DNA from: Halorussus halobius | Lineage (GTDB): Archaea; Halobacteriota; Halobacteria; Halobacteriales; Haladaptataceae | Reading direction: 5' to 3' | Assembly: GCF_004765805.1 (NCBI RefSeq) | Contig: NZ_SBIU01000004.1 | Coordinates: 372,001-436,000, forward strand | DNA length: 64,000 nucleotides | Program-made: the position numbers and the translations under genes | Part shown: positions 58,062 to 64,000 of the stretch, piece by piece | How the letters are laid out: every line of letters begins with the position of its first letter | Numbering within the stretch: the first letter of the stretch is position 1 | The notes under the pieces: model-generated | The model's database searches: none | Seen by the model: only the letters and a program-made list of their open reading frames with translations | What the model was told of the DNA's origin: nothing

Positions 58062-58934
58062 TTAGACTAGCCCTTCCCAGGCGGACTCGGCGCAGTTCTG
58101 GACGCACGACGGGTCGACGTCGGTACAGCCCAGATCCGCCACGAAGGTCAGCGGGACGCCGCCCGTCCCGCCCGCGCACACGAACACGATGCAGGCGGCC
58201 AGAACCGGCGGTACCGGCGACCCGACGAAGCAGCTCAGACAGCTACCCGCCTGATACACGCAGTAGATCAGGTCGGCCGCCTCGTCGTCGCAGTCACACC
58301 CGGCGGTCGACACGTCGTCGCCGTGCGAGCGGACGTCGCGTTCGGCGACGCTCAGGTCCATCCCCGAACTGCCGGTGTCGCGAGCGGTGATGGTCTCCAT
58401 CTCCTTCGCGTCGGCGTCGACTCGCGTAACGTAGTGCTCGCCGGTCTCCGGCGTGAGACTCACCACGACGTCGTCCGACCCGACGAGGTCGGTCTCGCCG
58501 AGTTGTTCGAGGGCCTGCCGAGACTCCTCACTGGTCGCCGTACGCTGGAAGACGGCCTCGTCGCCGGTCGCCTTCAGCTTGCCGGTGGTCCCCTCCGGCC
58601 AGTCGGCGTCGACTGCGGACACGCGCTGGTCGAACTGCAACACCGCCTCCCGCCCGCCGTCGTGGTCGACCACGACCAGCCGCCCGTGATTGGTCGGTAC
58701 CATGACGGCGAAGTCGGAACTCCCCAGCGCCTTCGCCTCGTTTAGTTGGAGCTTCAGTTTCGGGTCCGCGCGCTCGATGGCCCGAACCTGCTCGGACTTC
58801 ATCAGCGACCCGACGTCTTCTGGGTCGACGTCTTCGACCGCACTCGCCAGTCCGGGGAGCCCGACGGCAGCGAGCGAACCGGTAGCGACACCTTTGAGAA
58901 TATTCCGTCTGCTCGAACTCTTGTCTGAGTCCAT
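58062..58934 (-). CDS. Halocin C8-like bacteriocin precursor (Tat-exported)
   Basis: 290-aa precursor. The N-terminus SSSRRNILKGVATGSLAAVG is a Tat signal. Residues about 35-205 form a globular domain (in halocin C8 this part acts as immunity protein HalI), and the last 80 residues carry ten cysteines: GCDCDDEAADLIYC, AGSCLSC, AACIVFVC, LGCTDVDPSC, QNC, matching the ten-Cys core of HalC8. Cleavage would free a compact, disulfide-rich peptide. The ATG at 58934 follows TTATATCA by 22 nt, so leaderless. It diverges from a membrane protein gene. Confidence 0.78.
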   Translation of the reverse strand: MDSDKSSSRRNILKGVATGSLAAVGLPGLASAVEDVDPEDVGSLMKSEQVRAIERADPKLKLQLNEAKALGSSDFAVMVPTNHGRLVVVDHDGGREAVLQFDQRVSAVDADWPEGTTGKLKATGDEAVFQRTATSEESRQALEQLGETDLVGSDDVVVSLTPETGEHYVTRVDADAKEMETITARDTGSSGMDLSVAERDVRSHGDDVSTAGCDCDDEAADLIYCVYQAGSCLSCFVGSPVPPVLAACIVFVCAGGTGGVPLTFVADLGCTDVDPSCVQNCAESAWEGLV

Positions 58935-58955
58935 GAGGGTACGTGATTCCAACGT

Positions 58956-58963
58956 GATATAAG
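58956..58963 (-). promoter_or_regulatory. TATA box of the halocin-like gene
   Basis: Minus strand TTATATCA, 22-29 nt before the ATG at 58934. The following 30 bases (58964-58995) are almost pure A/T, unlike their surroundings. Confidence 0.6.
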
Positions 58964-59114
58964 TTTTCTAAAAAATATTATTTAATTTTATCTCCTAGTG
59001 GAATGGCCGTCCGCATCGAAGCAAGGACCGGGTAGATCGCGCGACCGGGAGCAAACCAGTATTTATCCTCCTTCGTGCCCGCAGAATTAAGTCCGAACCG
59101 TACCTACTCTCCAC

Positions 59115-59927
59115 ATGGACGAAGGTGCGAGCGCGGGTGAAAACGGGCCACTCGTTCTCGAGTCCCGACTCACGGGAGCAGTCAGCACGCTCTATCGGAT
59201 AGCGTTCGGATTCCTGTCGGGCGGCCCGCTGGTCTGGTTTCTGCTCTTCGTCTGTCTGCCCCTGTCCGTTCTCGCCGGTGCCGTGGTGGTCGGGCCGGAG
59301 CTTGCGAGCCTGGCCGTGGGTCTGCCTGCGTTGTTCCTGCTGGGCTTCTGGTGGTCGAGCTATCGGTACGCGTCGCCACGGGTAACCGTCGACGCGACCC
59401 GACGGACCATCAGAATCGAACACGGTCGGACGCCGGCGTGGACTCGGGCAAAGACAGTCGACGTGGACGACCTGCGGAGCGTGTTCGTGGTTCCGTTGGG
59501 CGGGTTCGCCCTCGTGCGTCTCGACTACCGGGAGCGGAACGTCTTCGAGCCGTGGGACTTCCTCGTCCCGCGCGCGGACTTGCCGGCGGTCGACCGCGTG
59601 CTGACCGGCAGCGGCGTCGACGTCCGCAGGGTCGGCGGCCGCGACGCGTCGCGGTGGCGGCGGTTCGAGCCAGTGGTTCGCGTCGTGGTGACGCCGCTGG
59701 TACTCGTCGCGGTCCCGACGTACGCGGTCCGGGAGTTCGGGACCGGGGCGTTCGACGACAACGTCGTGGTCGTCGCGGGCATCGTGGCCGCGTGGACGCT
59801 ACAGGCACAGGTGACCGCCGCCGTCGGACTCCGGCCGGAACGGCGTTCGCTCGCGGTGGTGTTGGACGTCGTCGGAACCGTCGCGGTGGTCGTCGGCGCA
59901 GTTTGGCTCTACGTAAAGCTCACGTAG
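59115..59927 (+). CDS. Membrane protein with bacterial PH-like domain, divergent from the halocin gene
   Basis: 270-aa protein. Two helices at about 34-85 (GGPLVWFLLFVCLPLSVLAG, SLAVGLPALFLLGFWW) are followed by a YdbT/PH-like soluble part RVTVDATRRTIRIEH (about 94-108), then two more hydrophobic regions near the C-terminus (VVRVVVTPLVLVAVPTY; LDVVGTVAVVVGAVWLYV). Not recognised further. Sharing the promoter region with the halocin gene, it could be involved in immunity or export; this is only context. Confidence 0.6.
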   Translation: MDEGASAGENGPLVLESRLTGAVSTLYRIAFGFLSGGPLVWFLLFVCLPLSVLAGAVVVGPELASLAVGLPALFLLGFWWSSYRYASPRVTVDATRRTIRIEHGRTPAWTRAKTVDVDDLRSVFVVPLGGFALVRLDYRERNVFEPWDFLVPRADLPAVDRVLTGSGVDVRRVGGRDASRWRRFEPVVRVVVTPLVLVAVPTYAVREFGTGAFDDNVVVVAGIVAAWTLQAQVTAAVGLRPERRSLAVVLDVVGTVAVVVGAVWLYVKLT

Positions 59928-60037
59928 CCGAGGCCGCCGTCGGGAACGCGGACGGACGCACCCGGACGCCGGCGGACGAGTGAGGGTCGGCCCCGAGTCG
60001 GTGCGCCGCCGCGTGCGAACGGGCGACGGGGCCGCAC

Positions 60038-61696
60038 TCACCGCGTCGACGCGGCCACGGGTTCGGAGTTTCGAAACTCGAACCGCGCGCCGCCGTCCTC
60101 CCCGTCGGTCACCGCGACGCGCCAGCCGTGGCGCCCGGCCACGTCGGCGACCACGGCCAGTCCCACGCCGTTCCCGTCGTCCCGCGTCGTGAAGCCGTGT
60201 TCGAACACCGACTCGCGGTCGCGCTCCGGGATGCCGGGACCGTCGTCGGCGACGTAGAACCCGCCGTCGTCGAGCGCGCCGACGCGCACGGTCGCGTCGG
60301 CGCTCCCGTGCTCGACCGCGTTGCGGAACAGGTTCTCGAACGCGCTCGCCAGTTGGCTGCCGTCGGCCTCGACCGAACCGGGGTCGCCGTCGAAGGCGAG
60401 GGTGGCGTCGGCGGTGTCGACGGTGGCCCACGCGCGCTCGGCGGCGGCCCGCAGCGAGCGGCGGTCGGCGCGACCGGCGTCCTCGTCGCGCGCCATCGCC
60501 AGCACGTCGTCGATGATGTCGGCCATGCGTCGGTGGGCGTCGGCGACGCGTTCGAGATCGGCGTCCGCGTCGGTACCGTCGGCCCGCGCCAGTTCGAGTC
60601 GGCCCTGTGCGACGTTCAGCGGGTTGCGGAGGTCGTGGGCGATGGTGTGGCCGACGCGCTCGAGCCGCTCGTTCTGGCGCTTGAGCGCGGTCACGTCCCT
60701 GAAGACCAGCACTCGGCTCGGCGGTCGCTCGGCGTCGTCGCCGAGCGACGACGTCCAGATGTCGAAGTGTCGCTGCCGGCCGTCCGCGGCCTCCACGGCG
60801 ACCTCGCCGGCGGACTCGCCGGACGAGTACCACGCGAGGACGGCCGGAAACGACGCGCAGGCGTCGGTCACGGCGCGTCCGACCACGCCGTCGACGCTCT
60901 CCCAGCCGAACAGCCGGGCCGCCGCCGGGTTGGCGTCGACGACCCGGCCGTCCGGGGCGAGAATCAACACCGGGTCGTCCATCTGTTCGACGACGGTCCG
61001 ACGGCCGACCGGCGCGACGTCGAGCAGTTCGTACCGGTTTATCGCGTACGCGAACGCGAGTCCGCTCACCGCGAAGTACGTCTCGGGTTCGACCGTCGAC
61101 AGGCCGTTGTAGAACAGCGTGGCCGCCAACCACGGCACCGTCACGCCGGACAGCACGGCGAGGGTCTGGCGCCAGTACAGCTTTCGGGACCTCAGCATCC
61201 CGTACACCAGCACGAGGGTCCCCACTCCGGTCAGGAGGTTCGAGTAGGCCCACGCCACCCAGAACGCCGGGCCGAACGTCCGGTCTAGCATCGCGTTCCC
61301 GCCGACCGTGACGACCTCGCTCGACGTCCGAATCAGGTGGTGGTAGTCGTTGGTCCACGCGAGCCCGAGCGTGGCGACCATGGGGACGACGAGGACCGCG
61401 AGCGTCCGGCGGTCGGCCCACTCCTCCCGACCGGTGTACTCGCAGGCGAACGCGAACCACGCGACGGGGACCGCGACCAGCCCGACGTACTGGACGTCGA
61501 CCCAGAACAGTTTCGCCGACAGCGTCGCACTCGCGGCTTGCAGTGCGTTCCCGCCGGTCCATATCGCGGCCGCACCGGTGAAGGCCGCGACCGGGAGCGC
61601 GCCCGGCGCGTCCCGTCGGTACCACCCGAAGGTGGCCACTCCCAGCGAGACGACGGTAGCGAGTATCGACGCGGCGGCAGACGGTGTGAACTGCAT
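60038..61696 (-). CDS. Sensor histidine kinase, 7TM-PAS-HisKA-HATPase
   Basis: 552-aa membrane kinase. Seven hydrophobic helices at about 8-225 (histidine-kinase N-terminal 7TM region), a PAS domain at about 235-340 (MDDPVLILAPDGRVVDANPA), the phosphoacceptor H-box HTIAHDLRNPLNVAQGRLE near 352, N-box FENLFRNAVEHGSADATV, G1 VADDGPGIPERDRE and G2 GNGVGLAVVADVAGRHG. No response regulator is encoded next to it. AGTTTATACG on the minus strand lies about 40 nt before the ATG. Confidence 0.92.
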   Translation of the reverse strand: MQFTPSAAASILATVVSLGVATFGWYRRDAPGALPVAAFTGAAAIWTGGNALQAASATLSAKLFWVDVQYVGLVAVPVAWFAFACEYTGREEWADRRTLAVLVVPMVATLGLAWTNDYHHLIRTSSEVVTVGGNAMLDRTFGPAFWVAWAYSNLLTGVGTLVLVYGMLRSRKLYWRQTLAVLSGVTVPWLAATLFYNGLSTVEPETYFAVSGLAFAYAINRYELLDVAPVGRRTVVEQMDDPVLILAPDGRVVDANPAAARLFGWESVDGVVGRAVTDACASFPAVLAWYSSGESAGEVAVEAADGRQRHFDIWTSSLGDDAERPPSRVLVFRDVTALKRQNERLERVGHTIAHDLRNPLNVAQGRLELARADGTDADADLERVADAHRRMADIIDDVLAMARDEDAGRADRRSLRAAAERAWATVDTADATLAFDGDPGSVEADGSQLASAFENLFRNAVEHGSADATVRVGALDDGGFYVADDGPGIPERDRESVFEHGFTTRDDGNGVGLAVVADVAGRHGWRVAVTDGEDGGARFEFRNSEPVAASTR

Positions 61697-61937
61697 AGGG
61701 CTCGGCCCGATTACCGGTGTATCAAACTCGACTCGTATAAACTATTGGCCGGAATTATCACGAGATATACTCCGATGCGTTCGTCTCTGGTGCTTCTCTG
61801 CGGGGAGTTATTTTTCCTGCAGCATCGCGGAGAAGGCGCGCGCAGCCGACGGTCGGGCGTGCGGTACCGAGAGTCGCGGTTCCAGCGCGGGAAGCCGGCC
61901 GCGGAGTGGCGTCGTATCCGTGGACGGCCCCGCTGCC

Positions 61938-62177
61938 TTACTCGAACACCTTCTCGCGGGAGCGCGACCGCGAGCCGCCCGACCCGCCCGACCCGCCGAC
62001 GAGCTTCGAGACGGCCAGATACGCGAGGTACAGCACCACGCCGGCCACGAGCAGCGAGACGACGGTGCTGACTATCCACGACACGACGCCGAAGATGATG
62101 GACACTATCTCGAGGACGGTCCACAGGACGACCAGTCCGAGCACCGCCCAGCCGCCGTATCGGAGCCACTTGTTCAT
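61938..62177 (-). CDS. Small two-helix membrane protein with Ser/Arg-rich tail
   Basis: 79-aa protein: MNKWLRYGGWAVLGLVVLWT, helices VLEIVSIIFGVVSWIVSTVVS and LLVAGVVLYLAYLAVSKLV, then GGSGGSGGSRSRSREKVFE. Such short membrane proteins are common in haloarchaea; the family is not identified. Upstream of the threonine synthase stop by about 70 nt on the same strand. Confidence 0.65.
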   Translation of the reverse strand: MNKWLRYGGWAVLGLVVLWTVLEIVSIIFGVVSWIVSTVVSLLVAGVVLYLAYLAVSKLVGGSGGSGGSRSRSREKVFE

Positions 62178-62246
62178 ATTCGGCTGGTAAGGTGTCCCGG
62201 GATAATAGTGTTTGCCCGCACGGGGTCGCGCCGCGTCGGCGTTCGC

Positions 62247-63515
62247 TTACTCCCCGAGGTGGTCGAGCACGCCCTCGGTGTCGGCCGGAACCGGCTCCGG
62301 TTCGGCACCCGCCGCGGCTGCGGCGTCGGGGTCTTTCAGCAGGTGCCCGGTCGTCAGGCAGACCACCTGTTCGTCGGCCGCGATCTCGCCCGACTCGCGG
62401 AGTTTCCGGAGCCCGGCGACCGACGCCGCGCTCGCGGGTTCGACGCCCACGCCGTCCCGGGCGAGCGCGCGCTGGGCGTCGGTTATCTCCGCGTCCGAGA
62501 CGGCCACGGCGGTCCCGCCCGTCTCCCGGATGCCCGGGAGCGCCTTGGGCGCGTTGACCGGATTTCCGATGCGGATGGCGGTCGCGCGGGTCTCGACCTC
62601 CTCCCAGCGCCGAACCTCGTCCGCGCCGGTCTCGACCGCCTCGACCATCGGAGCCGCGCCCTCGGCCTGCACGCCGGTCAGCGCGGGCACGTCCTCGGGC
62701 GCGAGCGACCCGGCGGCGACGAGTTCGCGGAACGCCTTGTAGAGGGCGGCCGTGTTGCCCGCGTTGCCGACCGGCAGGACGATGCGGTCGGGCAGGTCGC
62801 CGGTCCCGTCGCGGAACTGTTCGAGGATTTCGAGGCCGATGGTCTTCTGGCCCTCAAGTCGGAACGGGTTCAGGGAGTTGAGCAGGTACGCCTCGCCGCG
62901 GTCGGCGAGCTCCGACACGACGTCGAGGCAGGCGTCGAAGTTGCCGTCGACCTCCAGGATGCGCGCGCCGTGGAGGCTGGCCTGCGCGACCTTCCCGGCG
63001 GCCACCTTGCCCGCCGGCAGGAGGACGAGGACCTGCGTGTCCGCGCGCGCGCCGTAGCACGCCAGCGCCGCGCTCGTGTTGCCCGTCGAGGCGCACGCGA
63101 GTCGGCCGACGCCCAGTTTCTCGGCGACCTTCACGCCGACCGTCATCCCGCGGTCCTTGAAGCTCCCCGTGGGGTTGGCTCCCTCGTGTTTGACCCGGAG
63201 GTCGGCGACGCCGGTCTCGGCCTCGATGGTCGGCACCTCGTAGAGGGGCGTGTCGCCCTCCGCGATGCTCACGCCCGACTCGACCGGGAGCGCGTCGGCG
63301 TAGCGCCAGACGCCCCGGTCGTCCGACGCCGCGAACTCCTCGAGCGTCGGCGGGTCGGCGTACCGGACCTCGAGCAGGCTCCCGCAGTCGTCGCAGGTGT
63401 ACCGCACCGCCTCGAACGGGGGGAACGTCGCTCCACACTCGATGCAGGCCAGCCACGTCCCGTCGTCGGCCTCGGGCGGCGACTCGGCTCCGGCGTCCGC
63501 GAGCGTCAGCGTCAT
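62247..63515 (-). CDS. thrC: Threonine synthase
   Basis: 422-aa PLP enzyme turning O-phosphohomoserine into threonine. An N-terminal zinc ribbon CIECGATFPP...CDDCG (residues 24-44) is characteristic of archaeal ThrC. The PLP Lys is in PTGSFKDRG (about 130), then SLACASTGNTSAALA, LPVGNAGNTAALY (about 265) and GVEPASAASVAGL near the C-terminus. The ATG at 63515 begins MTLTLADAGAES; a longer in-frame start is GC-rich shadow. Confidence 0.95.
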   Translation of the reverse strand: MTLTLADAGAESPPEADDGTWLACIECGATFPPFEAVRYTCDDCGSLLEVRYADPPTLEEFAASDDRGVWRYADALPVESGVSIAEGDTPLYEVPTIEAETGVADLRVKHEGANPTGSFKDRGMTVGVKVAEKLGVGRLACASTGNTSAALACYGARADTQVLVLLPAGKVAAGKVAQASLHGARILEVDGNFDACLDVVSELADRGEAYLLNSLNPFRLEGQKTIGLEILEQFRDGTGDLPDRIVLPVGNAGNTAALYKAFRELVAAGSLAPEDVPALTGVQAEGAAPMVEAVETGADEVRRWEEVETRATAIRIGNPVNAPKALPGIRETGGTAVAVSDAEITDAQRALARDGVGVEPASAASVAGLRKLRESGEIAADEQVVCLTTGHLLKDPDAAAAAGAEPEPVPADTEGVLDHLGE

Positions 63516-63774
63516 TGAGAGGTGGAAGGCGACCGACGGGCAAAAAGGGGCCGGTCGGCGCGGGGCTTGCCTGCGAGCGGTGATATCGAGAAGCGTAGTC
63601 GGAACCGAGGTGGCGTCCTCGGACAGCAGAATCACAATCGTATCCCCGAACGCTCTCGGCACGCTCGCCACCGTCGGAAGCGAGTTCCGACCAGCCCTCG
63701 TCGGTCACGTCGCCTGCGGGCCGGTTCCCGGCGCGGTCTTCCGGACACTCCGGGCCCCGTAGTCGGGCGCGAAC

Positions 63775-64000
63775 TCAGTAGACGAGGCTCATGAAGTAGT
63801 CCCAGTCCCAGTTGGGGCCGGGGTCGGTGTGGTCGTTGTAGCCGCAGTCGGTCTCGGGCACCTGATGGTGGCCCATGATGCCGGCCTCGCCGTAGCAGTC
63901 GCCGACGCCGGAGATGCGGCTCTTCGGGACGTCGTACTGGTCGCAGAGCCACGAGGTGAGTTCGGCGGTGCTCTGGTACTGGGCGTCGGGGAAGCCGCTG
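63775..64000 (-). CDS. N-acetylmuramoyl-L-alanine amidase-like protein, C-terminal end (5' end outside window)
   Basis: The last 75 codons only, running off the right edge. Sequence SGFPDAQYQSTAELTSWLC, GVGDCYGEAGIMGHHQVPE and DPGPNWDWDYFMSLVY match the end of Amidase_2/PGRP domains, where H (GHHQVP) and D-x-GP-x-WDW are conserved near the zinc site. Archaea lack peptidoglycan, so an activity on bacterial walls is likely. The truncated frame hides the catalytic His and Tyr. Confidence 0.75.
   Translation of the reverse strand, partial: SGFPDAQYQSTAELTSWLCDQYDVPKSRISGVGDCYGEAGIMGHHQVPETDCGYNDHTDPGPNWDWDYFMSLVY

Noticed and set aside
61697..61937. Short plus-strand frame MRSSLVLLCGELFFL... between the kinase and the small membrane gene
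   Set aside because: After a brief hydrophobic start it becomes arginine-rich and overlaps antisense sequence without promoter support.

Overview
The window is chromosomal DNA from a halophilic archaeon (class Halobacteria). The evidence is a high-GC background, acidic proteins, TATA boxes about 25-30 nt before start codons with almost no leader, several Tat (RR) signal peptides, and typical haloarchaeal families (2Fe-2S ferredoxin, halocin C8-like precursor, DUF6498, DUF5828, TAXI-TRAP transporter). I cannot assign a genus. No rRNA, tRNA, CRISPR array or insertion sequence was recognised.

Layout. 1-10.3 kb: biotin ECF transporter (bioY-bioM-bioN) with a BirA-like palindrome, a conditioned-medium-induced HTH protein, a DUF6498 membrane protein, a degenerate Cas4-like protein, Sua5, a glutaredoxin/redoxin pair, a CNNM/CorC-type membrane protein, a phosphate permease and DUF5828. 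10.3-15.9 kb: an AT-richer island with a Tat-exported 1069-aa beta-propeller protein followed by an ABC ATPase and permease. 16-20.2 kb: cupin pair, CstA and an ArsA-type ATPase with a small partner.

20.3-33.0 kb, all on the minus strand, is the most unusual part. A 2663-residue secreted protein has a signal peptide, about 30 DxDxDG (thrombospondin-3-like) repeats, a Thr-rich stretch, Cys-containing repeats, a conserved helical pre-toxin region and an AT-rich C-terminal tip with a PD-(D/E)XK nuclease signature. One nucleotide after its stop lies a candidate immunity gene. Further downstream come a second hypothetical gene, a related immunity gene broken by one in-frame stop, an orphan toxin-tail mosaic with its own adjacent immunity gene, and a truncated copy of the pre-toxin region. 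This is the architecture of a polymorphic toxin locus with a reservoir of silent tail/immunity cassettes, here on an archaeal calcium-repeat stalk.

33.3-49.4 kb is mostly housekeeping: SRPBCC, small membrane proteins, upp, a VapBC pair, an S9 peptidase, a TAXI-TRAP operon with DUF1850, a type IV prepilin peptidase, an HTH/HAD operon facing a DUF7509-like gene with a palindrome between them, ferredoxin and a second PiT permease. 49.5-54.9 kb is a sulfur-relay cluster: DsrE and TusA (TusA has an amber codon where Trp is expected) diverge from a rhodanese-MBL persulfide dioxygenase-like protein, two YeeE/YedE half-permeases, a PiT paralogue and thioredoxin. Three promoters in this cluster carry the same operator-like element, AGTATTG-N11-CAATACT. 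55-64 kb: alpha/beta hydrolase, serA, a halocin C8-like bacteriocin precursor diverging from a membrane protein, a 7TM-PAS histidine kinase, a small membrane protein, threonine synthase, and the C-terminus of a peptidoglycan-type amidase cut by the window edge. Products aimed at competitors (large toxin, halocin, amidase) are therefore unusually frequent here.
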